Part shown: piece by piece, positions 23,933-33,917 of the stretch | How the letters are laid out: every line of letters starts with the position of its first letter | How positions within the stretch are numbered: position 1 is the first letter of the stretch | DNA from: Acidobacterium sp. S8 | GTDB lineage: Bacteria > Acidobacteriota > Terriglobia > Terriglobales > Acidobacteriaceae | Assembly: GCF_009765985.1 (NCBI RefSeq) | Contig: NZ_LMUM01000014.1 | Span: forward strand, 1-64,000 | Direction: 5' to 3' | DNA length: 64,000 bases | Notes under the pieces: generated by a model | The model's database searches: none | What the model saw: only the letters and a program-made list of their open reading frames with translations | Told to the model about the DNA's origin: nothing | Position numbers and translations under genes: made by a program

Positions 23933-25312
23933 TCAAGCCTGGGTAGCGATGGAAGATGCTTGACGTTGCTGCCAGTTGCCTCGAGTGAAATCGGGGAACT
24001 TCACCGGTGCGCTTCCTTGTTCAACTGACAATCGGCTTAAGGGACCTGGCGCCGACCACGCGGCCGCATCGTAAACATCCATGTCTGGCGCGATACCCTC
24101 GCGCATACACTGTAACAAGCGATATAGCATGATGTAATCCATTCCGCCGTGGCCACCTAACTTCTGCGCTATCTCGCCTTCTTCCCTCCAAAGAGGATGT
24201 TGGTACTGCTTATAGGGATCGATGCTGCCCCATGCCTCGCCTCCCGGCTGGCCGTCAAAATAAATACGCGGCGGATAATCGGCGAAGACGCCTTTCGTAC
24301 CAGCGATGGTGTTAATGCGATCGTACGGATGCGGATTCGAAACGTCGTGCTTAACGGTAATCGTCAAACCTTTGGAGGTCTTGATAAGCGACGTATTCAT
24401 ATCGCCGGTAACGTAGTGCTCTGCCCATTTGGGGTCTGACTGCGATACGTGCGCTTTACGATAAGCCTCGAGCCCTCGCTGAGGTGTGCTCATCGAGACG
24501 ATGTAGTCGAATCTGTCGCCTCGTTGAATGCTCAGATAATTTGCGACAGGACCCAGCCCGTGTGTGGGATACAGATTGCCATCGCGTTCGGTATGTATTG
24601 CGCGGCGCCAAAGGCCTTCACCCTGATTGGAAAAAAGTTCTTCGCGCAGATCGTGGATGTATGCGCCTTCTCCATAGAGCAAATCGCCGAACATTCCAGC
24701 ATGAACCATACGCAAAATCAGGGTTTCGTTGTAACCGTAGCAGCAGTTCTCAAGCATCATGCAGTGCCGGCGTGTCTGCTCCGAAGTATTCACGAGCTTC
24801 CAACAGTCGTCGATCGTCGTCGCTGCGGGTACCTCCACGGCTGCGTGTTTGCCGTGTTTCATTGTGGCAACTGCCATCTCCACGTGCCATTTCCAGGGAG
24901 TGGCAATAATCACAAGGTTGAGATCGTCGCGTGCCACCAGAGATTCAAAGGCGTGGTCGCCGCTCGTATAGAGCGTCGGTGTCTTTTGTCCCGCTTTTTC
25001 TACGAGCGACTGCGCATGAGCGGCCTTCTCCTGCACAACATCGCAGATTGCGATGATCTGGGCATCTGCAGCTAATAAATTGTGAAGAAGGCTTGTGCCT
25101 CGGCCTCCCACGCCAATGATGCCAATCTTCGGATTAACACGCTCAAACGGCACATCGATCATCGTTGTTTTCAGATCTTTCTTCTCGGGTTCGCTTTTGT
25201 TTTCCGCCTTGGCCGAGTAAGAAAGTCCCAGTCCTGCTGCACCCATGGTACCCAGGCGAATAAAACCGCGTCGCGAAACATCGCCCAGCATGTCCTTCAT
25301 TTCATCTGTCAT
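23933..25312 (-). CDS. GH109-type Gfo/Idh/MocA protein (alpha-N-acetylgalactosaminidase-like), Tat-exported
   Basis: A 459-residue NAD-dependent oxidoreductase-fold protein of glycoside hydrolase family 109. These enzymes cleave alpha-linked N-acetylgalactosamine through a redox mechanism using bound NAD. A twin-arginine signal (SRRGFIRLG) is at residues 14-22, the dinucleotide motif GVGGRGTS near residue 67, and the family hallmarks THGLGPVANY, GDMNTSLIKT and LGGHGGMDY are all present. It starts 30 bases after the TonB receptor stop on the same strand, so receptor and enzyme form an operon for uptake and cleavage of amino-sugar glycans. Exact specificity needs assay. Confidence 0.85.
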   Translation of the reverse strand: MTDEMKDMLGDVSRRGFIRLGTMGAAGLGLSYSAKAENKSEPEKKDLKTTMIDVPFERVNPKIGIIGVGGRGTSLLHNLLAADAQIIAICDVVQEKAAHAQSLVEKAGQKTPTLYTSGDHAFESLVARDDLNLVIIATPWKWHVEMAVATMKHGKHAAVEVPAATTIDDCWKLVNTSEQTRRHCMMLENCCYGYNETLILRMVHAGMFGDLLYGEGAYIHDLREELFSNQGEGLWRRAIHTERDGNLYPTHGLGPVANYLSIQRGDRFDYIVSMSTPQRGLEAYRKAHVSQSDPKWAEHYVTGDMNTSLIKTSKGLTITVKHDVSNPHPYDRINTIAGTKGVFADYPPRIYFDGQPGGEAWGSIDPYKQYQHPLWREEGEIAQKLGGHGGMDYIMLYRLLQCMREGIAPDMDVYDAAAWSAPGPLSRLSVEQGSAPVKFPDFTRGNWQQRQASSIATQA

Positions 25313-25341
25313 CGCACATCCTGCATTTTTGAATTGGTGTT

Positions 25342-28300
25342 TCAGTAATAGAACTTTAATCCAAATTGAATCTGGCGCGGTGCGCGCGCCGCGGTTACAT
25401 ATCCAAAGGTGGTTGAGCCAAGTACCGTCGCATTATTGCTGTTCTGTGGCCCCGGAGCTGCGAAGAGAAAATTCGCATGGTTGAGCATGTTATAAAATTC
25501 TGCGCGGAATTCGAAGTGGCGATCTTCGCTGATCGGGAAATCTTTCAGAATTGAAGCGTCCCAATTTTCGACCCCTGGACCACGTAACGTGTTCAATCCA
25601 ACATTGCCGAATGACCCTTGCTGTGGATCTTGAAATGCACACGTGTTGAAGAACGTTCCTGTCATGCAGGGCTTTCCATTGGCCTTTTGCCCGGGTACAA
25701 CATCCGGTCGTTGCTGACCGTCGGAGTTCGCAAAATTTGCATTCGCATCGGTCACCGTGAACCATGTTCCGGAAGATAGAGTGACGATGCCTGAGGTTTG
25801 CCAGTCGCCGATGATCAGATTGGTGAACGTGTTTACATCCGAAGCGAAGTGCTGTTTGTGTCCGAAAGGTAGATCCCAGGTATAGCTGGAGACAAAGCGA
25901 TGCCGTACATCGAAGTCGAGATTGCCATATTCCCACTCCGGATGTTTGCTCCAGCGGAAGCTATCATTGTTTTGTGCTCCGAGATTTGCATTCGATGAAT
26001 CACCTAGCGCATGGCTATAGGTGTAATTGACCAACGCCGTAACCCCACCGCGGAATCGGTGCTGCAGCTTCGTTTGCAGTGCGTCGTAGACTGAAAAGCC
26101 TTCCGAGTTGAGATAGCTGATAGCGGCATCTATATACGAAAACGGGCGACGTGGAGCGTAAGGAGCGGAAGCATCGGCACTGGGGGCGGCTTGGTTTATG
26201 TTCGTAAAGGTATAAAGCTTCGTTGCTTTGGATCCTACGTATGCCACTTCAAACAAAGTGTCTTGTCCCAGTTGGTATTGAACGGTTCCATGCCACTGCA
26301 TAGAGTAGGGCGTGCGCAGGTTCAATTGCAGTGAAAACAGGTTCGGTGTATTCGGATCGCTGAGAGAGGTAGAAGGGAAGCCATCCGACAACTTCAGCAG
26401 TCCGGGCACGGAGCAATCCAGAGCGCTGCCTGCATAAGCAGATTGGCTGCAGGGTGCCGTAAAACTTTGACTGGAAAAATAGGGAGGATTAAATCCAGGA
26501 CTGGGATTGCTGTACGGCCCGTTTTCATCGCCGTTGAAGAAGACGCCATAGGCTCCGCGAAAGACCAGCTTTGGAGTGATCTGATAAGCGAGTCCCAGAC
26601 GTGGAGCAAGATTGTTGAAGTCCGTATTGATCAACTTGTCTGACGCCGCATGATTCACGGGCAGGATCTGAGCGAGAGTGGGTGTCAGGCTCACATCGCT
26701 GTTATGTGGAATATCGAGGTAGCCCGTAACTGGATTGAAATTCGCCTGCGCGTTGTGCCGCTCCGTAATTGGAGAAAAGAACTCATAGCGGATACCGGCA
26801 TTGATAGAAAGTTTCGGCGTCACGCGCCAATCGTCCTGGAGAAAGAGCGAGTACACCTTGCGGAAATAATCAACATTGTTCAGGTTGTTGATGTTTCCCC
26901 CGTCAGCCTGTCCAGTCAGCATGGAGGCAAAACCGCTGCCGCCCGTGCCCTGTGCCGCGGGGTTGTCAAGATACTGTGTGCCAAAGCTGAGCGAGCCACG
27001 CGGCGAGGCGGGCTGATAGATAGTGAATTCTTCCGGCCTGTATTCTCCGCCAAATTTCCAGTTGTGATTTCCAAGGATCAACGTGAAGGTATCGGACACG
27101 CTGTAGGTATTCTGGATTTCATTTGATGGAAGATAGGTGGGGCTGCCCAGCGTTGACATGTCGTTAAAACTCAATTGCGGCAATCCGCCGTTATCCGTGC
27201 CTGCCTCATAAGGCACGCCTGGAAAACCCACTGATCCCGATACATCCTGGTCGTAATTGAACTGGAAGCGACTCGAATGGAGACGGTTATAGCCGAGGCG
27301 TAATTCATTTACCTTCTTGGGCGAGAAAATATGCGTCTCACTTGCAGCAATACTATAGCCGTTATTTTCTTCGATGCCGGAGAAGAAGCCGCCACCATCT
27401 GCTATGCCGGGGAAAGGCCCGGGAATCGTAGCCGGCTGCCGGCTCATACTGAAGCGATAGAAGGCATTGTCATTAGGCGTGATGACCTGATCGACCCGCA
27501 CATCGCCTTGATTTCGGTCACGGCTGAGAACAGGGTTCGAAACGTAGTTGTAGCCTGCGGCATTTGCGTTTGGCGCTGGGTATAACGCTGCGAGCGCCAG
27601 TCCGAGGGAATCGATCTTGTTGGAAGGAAGTACATTCGATGGTGTCCCGTCAGCGTTATATGAGAAGGGAAAACCGCAGTAGCCGGTAGAGCTGGAAGCG
27701 CTGGCCTGTGTCCGCGTCGTATCAAACAATTCGCCTGAATAAGTGGGCCTACCGTTGCAATCGTTAGCGCCGGTCGGAGAAGTCAGATCGAGTTGGTTGC
27801 TGAAGTCACCCATCCGTTGCGCATCTGTTGGTACAAGCGAAGTAAATGTCTGTCCCTGGCTCACTCGCAACCCCTCATAGTCCACAAAAAAGAAGAGCCG
27901 GTTGCGCAGGATCGGGCCACCGAGGGTAGCTCCAAACTGGTTCTGATGATACGGCGGCAGCGTCGTATCGTAATAATTGCGTGCGTCGAACATCTGGTTA
28001 CGCACGAACTCATATAAAACGCCGTGAAACTTGTTCGTACCGCTCTTAATTGTGGCATTAACGACGGCGCCCGTCGCACGCCCAAACTCCGCAGCATAGG
28101 AGTTCGTCTCGACACGAAATTCCTGCAGTGCATCTACTGAAGGCATCACGACATAGTTGGCTTCATTCAAGAGATCGGGCAGATTGGAGTTGTTGTCGAT
28201 GCCATCAAGTAGGAAATTATTTTGCAGTGAGCGCGCGCCGTTTGCGCTGAATCCGTATCCATTTTCGTCGCGTGCGCCTGGCTCACTCACTGTGACTCCT

Positions 28301-28782
28301 GCCGTCAACTGTGCCAGCTGCACCGGATTTCTTCCGTTGAGTGCAAGCGTCACCATGGTAGTGCTATCGACAAGCTGGCTGCGTTCCGATGTGTCGGATT
28401 CAAGTAATGGAGTCGATTCGGTCACTTGAACAGTTTGCGTGACCTGGCCAGGTTGGAGGGAAACGTCGAGTCTTTGTCGCTGCTGTACATCGAGCGTAAA
28501 GGGCGCAATCTCTGAGGTCTTAAAGCCGGTTGCAGTAACTGACACACGATAAGTTCCGATACGCACCGGACTAATGGTCCAGTCGCCAGTTTGATTGCTC
28601 GTCGCGTGATAGATGTAATTTGTGTCGATATTTACAGCTTCAACGCGCGCGCCTGCAACAATCGCGCCAGAGCTGTCCGTGACTTGCCCTGTGATGGAAG
28701 CCGTATCTTTCTGGGCTAAAACAACAGGAGCCAGGAAAAGGGGAAGGAGAGATGCAATCGCACTTCGACATAGGCGGATCAT
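25342..28782 (-). CDS. TonB-dependent receptor, Oar type (first of three)
   Basis: A 1146-residue outer-membrane beta-barrel for energised import of oligosaccharides or other large ligands. The chosen ATG at 28782 has AAAGGAAAG upstream; a GTG at 28803 is the alternative. Order: signal peptide, carboxypeptidase-regulatory-like repeat (about residues 25-110), TonB box region, plug domain (about 125-240), then a barrel ending in an aromatic residue (LKFYY). No SusD gene is nearby, which is normal for acidobacteria. It is co-transcribed with the GH109 gene and has a good promoter. Confidence 0.92.
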   Translation of the reverse strand: MIRLCRSAIASLLPLFLAPVVLAQKDTASITGQVTDSSGAIVAGARVEAVNIDTNYIYHATSNQTGDWTISPVRIGTYRVSVTATGFKTSEIAPFTLDVQQRQRLDVSLQPGQVTQTVQVTESTPLLESDTSERSQLVDSTTMVTLALNGRNPVQLAQLTAGVTVSEPGARDENGYGFSANGARSLQNNFLLDGIDNNSNLPDLLNEANYVVMPSVDALQEFRVETNSYAAEFGRATGAVVNATIKSGTNKFHGVLYEFVRNQMFDARNYYDTTLPPYHQNQFGATLGGPILRNRLFFFVDYEGLRVSQGQTFTSLVPTDAQRMGDFSNQLDLTSPTGANDCNGRPTYSGELFDTTRTQASASSSTGYCGFPFSYNADGTPSNVLPSNKIDSLGLALAALYPAPNANAAGYNYVSNPVLSRDRNQGDVRVDQVITPNDNAFYRFSMSRQPATIPGPFPGIADGGGFFSGIEENNGYSIAASETHIFSPKKVNELRLGYNRLHSSRFQFNYDQDVSGSVGFPGVPYEAGTDNGGLPQLSFNDMSTLGSPTYLPSNEIQNTYSVSDTFTLILGNHNWKFGGEYRPEEFTIYQPASPRGSLSFGTQYLDNPAAQGTGGSGFASMLTGQADGGNINNLNNVDYFRKVYSLFLQDDWRVTPKLSINAGIRYEFFSPITERHNAQANFNPVTGYLDIPHNSDVSLTPTLAQILPVNHAASDKLINTDFNNLAPRLGLAYQITPKLVFRGAYGVFFNGDENGPYSNPSPGFNPPYFSSQSFTAPCSQSAYAGSALDCSVPGLLKLSDGFPSTSLSDPNTPNLFSLQLNLRTPYSMQWHGTVQYQLGQDTLFEVAYVGSKATKLYTFTNINQAAPSADASAPYAPRRPFSYIDAAISYLNSEGFSVYDALQTKLQHRFRGGVTALVNYTYSHALGDSSNANLGAQNNDSFRWSKHPEWEYGNLDFDVRHRFVSSYTWDLPFGHKQHFASDVNTFTNLIIGDWQTSGIVTLSSGTWFTVTDANANFANSDGQQRPDVVPGQKANGKPCMTGTFFNTCAFQDPQQGSFGNVGLNTLRGPGVENWDASILKDFPISEDRHFEFRAEFYNMLNHANFLFAAPGPQNSNNATVLGSTTFGYVTAARAPRQIQFGLKFYY

Positions 28783-28860
28783 CGGAATAATCTTTCCTTT
28801 CACGCTGAATCACGACGATTGGCATTACGAATAGTGGCGAATTATTTCGTGTAGTACCGG

Positions 28861-28890
28861 AGTGTAGGGGGTATATCTTTCGGCTGTCAA
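28861..28890 (-). promoter_or_regulatory. Predicted promoter for the TonB receptor-GH109 operon
   Basis: Read on the minus strand: TTGACA (consensus -35) at 28890-28885, an 18-base spacer, and TACACT at 28866-28861, about 80 bases upstream of the receptor ATG. It lies in the divergent gap shared with the COG4299 gene; no other gene is seen in this gap. Confidence 0.7.
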
Positions 28891-29092
28891 CAAAAACCGC
28901 ACATCAATGCGTTCATTTATGGCTCATATTCGCAGGATTAATAGTTCATCGCTGTAGACTTGTGTGAATCAGGATTTTGCTTGTAGAAAATTCAGGATTT
29001 CAGTACGATCGTTCGAAATTCAAAATGGCGGTGTTCGTAATAAAGCGAAATGCCTATTTGAGTTTCGTGAGCATTTGCTCATGGAGGTGAAG

Positions 29093-30331
29093 ATGTCGTC
29101 CGCGATCCAGGCAGAGTATTCTCAGGCCAGTTTTGTTCCGGCTCCGGCAGCGTCCGCAGTGCAGGCTCCGAAGCGCAATGTCGCGGTGGATGCCTATCGC
29201 GGGCTGGTAATGCTGCTCATGATGGGTGAGGTGATGAACTTCGCCAAAGTCGCACAAGCCTATCCGGGAAGTTTGTTCTGGAGGATACTCGCCTACAACC
29301 AGACGCACGTGCAGTGGGCAGGGCTGGGTCTGCACGACATGATTCAGCCGTCATTCACGTTCCTGGTAGGAGTGGCTCTCCCGTATTCCACTTATAGTCG
29401 TATGCGCAAAGGGCAGACATTTGGCCGTTTGCTTTTGCACACGATATGGCGAAGCCTGCTTCTGATTGCGCTCGGGATTTTCCTCCGCTCCATAGACAGC
29501 ACCCAAACTTATTTCACTTTTGAGGACACCCTGACGCAGATTGGCCTGGGCTACACATTTGCCTTCCTGCTGGCATTCTGCCGTCCCAAATGGCAGTGGG
29601 CTGCATTCGCCGCCATTCTTTTCTGTTACTGGCTGGCATGGGCTCTCTATCCTGCACCGGGTCCGCACTTTGATTACGCCGCAGTAGGTGTTCCCGCCGA
29701 CTGGCATCATAATTTCACCGGCTTTGCGTCACATTGGAACAAAAACAGCAATCTCGGACAGGCCTTTGATCTCTGGTTTCTGAACCTTTTTCCGCGCATC
29801 TCGCCATTTGCTTTTAATGATGGCGGCTACCTTACTTTGAGCTTCATCCCGACTTTGGGGACGATGTTGCTGGGCCTGTTTGCCGGGCAGTGGTTTCGAG
29901 CTTCCGCTCCAAAGATCCCGCTGCGGCGGTTTCTTATTGCGGGATTAATTTTGTTTTGCGCGGGTTTGCTGCTGCACTTTACGGGCGTTTGCCCCATCGT
30001 AAAGCGTGTATGGACACCAAGTTGGACCCTTTTCAGTGGCGGGATATGCTTCTTCTTTCTGGTGGCATTTTCCTGGATTATTGACGTAAAAGATCACCCA
30101 AAATGGGCATTTCCGCTGGTAGTTGTTGGCATGAACTCCATTGCTGCGTACCTGATTGCGCATCTTTGGGAGAACTTTATTATCAGTAGTCTTCACATCA
30201 ATCTGGGCTATCGAGTTTTTCAGGTCTTCGGTTCAGGGCTGGAGCCGCTGATGCTCGGCATCACCGTGATGATTCTCTACTGGCTTGTCCTGTTCTGGAT
30301 GTATCGGAACAAGATCTTCCTTCGGATCTAG
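29093..30331 (+). CDS. COG4299 membrane acyltransferase (heparan-alpha-glucosaminide N-acetyltransferase-like)
   Basis: A 412-residue protein with about ten membrane helices, related to the lysosomal enzyme that acetylates glucosamine on the far side of the membrane. The ATG at 29093 follows a strong GGAGG site 5 bases upstream; earlier in-frame codons back to 28964 lack one. Helices run through most of the length. A short motif (GLHDMIQPSFTFLVG) contains the conserved His of this family, and the C-terminal part carries paired helices (residues 320-400). Divergent from the TonB receptor-GH109 operon, it may act on released amino sugars. Confidence 0.8.
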   Translation: MSSAIQAEYSQASFVPAPAASAVQAPKRNVAVDAYRGLVMLLMMGEVMNFAKVAQAYPGSLFWRILAYNQTHVQWAGLGLHDMIQPSFTFLVGVALPYSTYSRMRKGQTFGRLLLHTIWRSLLLIALGIFLRSIDSTQTYFTFEDTLTQIGLGYTFAFLLAFCRPKWQWAAFAAILFCYWLAWALYPAPGPHFDYAAVGVPADWHHNFTGFASHWNKNSNLGQAFDLWFLNLFPRISPFAFNDGGYLTLSFIPTLGTMLLGLFAGQWFRASAPKIPLRRFLIAGLILFCAGLLLHFTGVCPIVKRVWTPSWTLFSGGICFFFLVAFSWIIDVKDHPKWAFPLVVVGMNSIAAYLIAHLWENFIISSLHINLGYRVFQVFGSGLEPLMLGITVMILYWLVLFWMYRNKIFLRI

Positions 30332-30501
30332 CTGGCATACTCAAGGGTAATTTCACGAGCTTTTAAGGCCAGTCCCTGTCTATGAGATCTACTAAGGGTA
30401 GCTATTTTTCCATGCTGAACGATAAGCCCTTCGTTTCGAAGAGAATGGCACCATTTTCGAGAGAAACGCAACTAAATCGAAAGAGATAGTAATAAAACGC
30501 T

Positions 30502-30531
30502 TGCTAAAAGAAAAATAATGTGACTATACTT
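30502..30531 (+). promoter_or_regulatory. Predicted promoter for the second TonB receptor
   Basis: TTGCTA at 30502-30507, an 18-base spacer, and TATACT at 30526-30531, 68 bases before the receptor ATG. The 268-base gap upstream holds no gene. Confidence 0.65.
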
Positions 30532-30598
30532 CGTCAACTCGACCCCGCTGTTCAAGGGAAAATCTGGCTTCGATCTACATCTTTTTCGGAGGCTCCAC

Positions 30599-33500
30599 AT
30601 GTTGTCGTTATTCCATAGCAGGCTATGTCGTTCTGGCCGCGTCCCTGCTTTCATTGTCGTTTTCCTATTCGCGCTCATTTCCTTTCCGGCATTGCGAGCT
30701 CAGACGCTCAATGCAACTTTGCGGGGAACTATAACCGATAATTCAGGCGCCGTGGTTGCCGGAGCTCAGATCACGCTTCTCGAGCCGGCCACGGGACAGA
30801 CTATCCGCCAGGCCAGTTCTCTTTCGAGCGGCGATTTTGAGTTCGATGAAATCAAGCCGGGCACCTATGAACTACGCTGTAACGCCACTGGATTCAAGGT
30901 CTTTGTGGCGCAAAACATCGTTCTCGACAGCGGACAGGTGCGGCGCCTGGATGCGCAGCTTGCTCTCGGGCAAGCGGTAGAACAAGTGACAGTTTCCGCA
31001 GGCGCTTCTGTCATATCCACGGAATCGCCGACAATTTCGGACATGTTCACGGCCAAGCAGCATGACCAATCGCCGCAGGTTACGATTTACCCGAGTACCT
31101 GGTATCAGTTGACGACGCTAGCCGGCGTGCAGGGCGGTACCTATCCTCCGGTAGCAGATGGAGAGGTGCAGTCGCAGCAGACCCAAACTTTTGACGGCAT
31201 TGCGAATGACCTGCAAGGCATACAGAACAATAACGCCAACTTTTTCGAGCAGGTTTCAGCCACAGTGTTCAATGCTCCAGCGGAAAGCCCGGTTCCTGTT
31301 CAGATCAGCCAGGTGACGAAACGCGGACAGAACGCGTTTCATGGAAAAGCCACGTATCGCATCTATGATTCGGTCTTCAATGCCGCTGGCTATTTTGACA
31401 CAGGCAAGACTCCTTATCTCCAGCACGAATGGGATCTGGAAGCGTCCGGGCCTATATGGAAAGACCACACTTTCTTTTACGGAGCGTGGTTTGCACAGCG
31501 TATTCCGCTGGGAACGTTTGTGACCGCGAATGTCCCGACGACCCCCTGGCGTAATGGCGTATTTTCGAGCACTATCATCGACCCGTCTACCGGTTTACCT
31601 TTTGCAAACAATACGATTCCTGCAAATCGCATTAGCTCGGTTTCGGCGGCAGTTCAAAGTCAATACTTGCCGGCCCCCAACGTAGATACGAATACGCCCG
31701 TTAATAACTATGCATTTACCTTCCCCTTCAATAGCGATCTTTATCGCGGCGATTGGCCGATCGTGCGCATCGATCACAACCTGACGAAGAGCAATTCATT
31801 ATTCGTGCGCTGGCTAATGCGGCAGACGCCCTATGTGCTGAATAACGGGCTCCCAGGTCTCATCTGGACACGCGCAAGAAAGCACCAGCAATGGGCGGCA
31901 GGCGATACCCAGATCTTTTCTCCTACGCTCGTGAACAACTTCCGGTTTGGATATTCGACGGATTACATCATCGATGGCCAAAATGAGGCGGGGCAGACTC
32001 CACCTGACGGCAGCAAAGTCCTTTCTTCCATAGGGCTGGAGGGTTCGAATCCAAGCCAACTCACTGGTCAGGGTTTTCCGGAAATGGACATTGCCGGTCT
32101 CACCTCTCTGAGCGATGTTTCTGGTGGCGTGAAAGCCGATAACCACATACTTACGTTCAACGACAGTATTGACTGGCAACTCGGGCAGCACTCAGTGAAG
32201 TTCGGCGGCAGCATTCAACATTACAGTAATTTCTATGGCGTTGTGCCAAACTACGGGACCTTTACATTTGACGGATCGATTACCGGCAATTCCTACGCCG
32301 ACTTTCTGCTTGGGCTGCCGCAGGAAAGCCAACGCGTAAACCCGCTCGGTAACCAGTCACAGACGCTGAATGAGTATGGTCTTTATGCCGAAGACTCATT
32401 CAAGGTTTCACGCAAGCTAACACTGACCTATGGAATGCGGTGGGACCTATATGGGACACCAAGCTCCGACAGCCACCTGATGTATAACTGGGATCCGACT
32501 AGCGGGAATGTTATCGTCGATCCCAAAGCCATAGCCTCGGTTAGCCCACTGTATCCCTCCGCCATTACTGTTGTGCCTGGAAATGTTCAGGCGATTGCGG
32601 ACAAGAGCAATTTTGTTCCTCGCATTGGTGTGGCATACGCGCTTACCGATCACTCTGTTATTCGCGGCGGCTATGGCATCTTCACGTCGCGCTTCGACAG
32701 TGCTGGAGCCTTCAACAATTTCCTGCCGATCAATCCGCAACTTGGGTCTACCGGACCATTTTCGATTAGCGAGATTTATCAGAATGTGGTCAGTCCCGGA
32801 ACGACTCCATTGCTTTCCTTCCCGAATCCCTATCCATCCAGCACGGCCAGCGCGAGTGTGCCGAGCCAAAGTGTCAACGGGTATCCTCGCGATCTGAGTC
32901 ACGGGCATATCCATCAATACAGCCTTAGCTATGAGGAAGAGATCGCCCATATTGGGCTCCGTGCCTCCTACCTTGGCTCTGTGGGCACCGGGTTGAACTA
33001 TTTAGTGAACGTTAATGTTCCGCATCCAAGCACAACCCCGTTTACCGCTGGTAGCAGGCCGTATCCGCAGTTTTTCTCTACTAACCTGCTTCGATTTGAC
33101 GGCGGAACGAGGTTTAACTCGCTTCAGCTCGAGGCGAAACGAAGAGTAGGAAGCCTAACTTTCAACGGAAGCTACTCTTACACGGAAAGCCTCGCTAACT
33201 ATCTCGATACAGAAAATCCGTATGACGTGCTGAGCCATTGGGCAAACGATGGCCAAACGCGTCGGAACTATGCGTCAGCGAACATGGTCTGGGCACTGCC
33301 GTTCGGAAAAGGGCAGCGTTATCTCTCAGACAGCGGTAATACGATGGACCGCATTGTTGGAGGATGGTCGACGAGCGTCGCGACGTTCCTTGCTTCTGGT
33401 CTAGGCTTCTCGCCGGCATTCACTGGAACTGACCCATCGAATACTGGAACATTCGGTGGATTGCCCGATCTGGTTGGAAACCCAAACAGCGTTCCTGGTG

Positions 33501-33829
33501 GAAAAAACTACAACAACTGGTTCAACACATCCGCGTTTGCGGTTCCACAGGATGGTCACTTCGGCGATGCCCGTCCGAATAGCCTGGAAGGCCAGCACCT
33601 TTATCAAACTCACCTTTCTTTGACCAAGTCAGTCGCTATCACGGATCGCATTCACTTCAACTTCATGACGCAGATGTCGAACCTCTTCAATCATCCGCAG
33701 TTTTTAAACCCGAGCGGAAATATCTCCGTACCAGGCGGAAATCAATTTACAAGCCAATACGGAACTTTCGACTCACTTGAAAGTGGACAGGTTCGACAAA
33801 TCACATTCCTTGGAGGGTTCACTTTCTAG
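30599..33829 (+). CDS. TonB-dependent receptor, Oar type (second of three)
   Basis: A 1076-residue outer-membrane receptor. A signal peptide ends near residue 34 and a carboxypeptidase-regulatory-like repeat spans about 38-120. The plug (130-240) has a diverged DGI region, and the barrel reaches a terminal Phe (FLGGFTF). The ATG follows TCGGAGG with good spacing. Ligand unknown. It has its own promoter and terminator and is not preceded by a SusD-like gene. The divergent esterase and GH31 genes downstream suggest a carbohydrate substrate. Confidence 0.92.
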   Translation: MLSLFHSRLCRSGRVPAFIVVFLFALISFPALRAQTLNATLRGTITDNSGAVVAGAQITLLEPATGQTIRQASSLSSGDFEFDEIKPGTYELRCNATGFKVFVAQNIVLDSGQVRRLDAQLALGQAVEQVTVSAGASVISTESPTISDMFTAKQHDQSPQVTIYPSTWYQLTTLAGVQGGTYPPVADGEVQSQQTQTFDGIANDLQGIQNNNANFFEQVSATVFNAPAESPVPVQISQVTKRGQNAFHGKATYRIYDSVFNAAGYFDTGKTPYLQHEWDLEASGPIWKDHTFFYGAWFAQRIPLGTFVTANVPTTPWRNGVFSSTIIDPSTGLPFANNTIPANRISSVSAAVQSQYLPAPNVDTNTPVNNYAFTFPFNSDLYRGDWPIVRIDHNLTKSNSLFVRWLMRQTPYVLNNGLPGLIWTRARKHQQWAAGDTQIFSPTLVNNFRFGYSTDYIIDGQNEAGQTPPDGSKVLSSIGLEGSNPSQLTGQGFPEMDIAGLTSLSDVSGGVKADNHILTFNDSIDWQLGQHSVKFGGSIQHYSNFYGVVPNYGTFTFDGSITGNSYADFLLGLPQESQRVNPLGNQSQTLNEYGLYAEDSFKVSRKLTLTYGMRWDLYGTPSSDSHLMYNWDPTSGNVIVDPKAIASVSPLYPSAITVVPGNVQAIADKSNFVPRIGVAYALTDHSVIRGGYGIFTSRFDSAGAFNNFLPINPQLGSTGPFSISEIYQNVVSPGTTPLLSFPNPYPSSTASASVPSQSVNGYPRDLSHGHIHQYSLSYEEEIAHIGLRASYLGSVGTGLNYLVNVNVPHPSTTPFTAGSRPYPQFFSTNLLRFDGGTRFNSLQLEAKRRVGSLTFNGSYSYTESLANYLDTENPYDVLSHWANDGQTRRNYASANMVWALPFGKGQRYLSDSGNTMDRIVGGWSTSVATFLASGLGFSPAFTGTDPSNTGTFGGLPDLVGNPNSVPGGKNYNNWFNTSAFAVPQDGHFGDARPNSLEGQHLYQTHLSLTKSVAITDRIHFNFMTQMSNLFNHPQFLNPSGNISVPGGNQFTSQYGTFDSLESGQVRQITFLGGFTF

Positions 33830-33866
33830 CTTGATTGGAAGTGAATCGATCCAATCTTTCGCAATG

Positions 33867-33896
33867 GGCCCGTTACTTCCGGGCCTCATTTTCTTT
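33867..33896 (+). terminator. Hairpin terminator after the second TonB receptor
   Basis: A 6-bp GC-only stem (GGCCCG at 33867-33872, CGGGCC at 33880-33885), a 7-base loop, and a T-rich tail to 33896, located 38 bases after the stop codon. Confidence 0.7.
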
Positions 33897-33917
33897 GTGA
33901 AGAACAGGATGCGTTCC

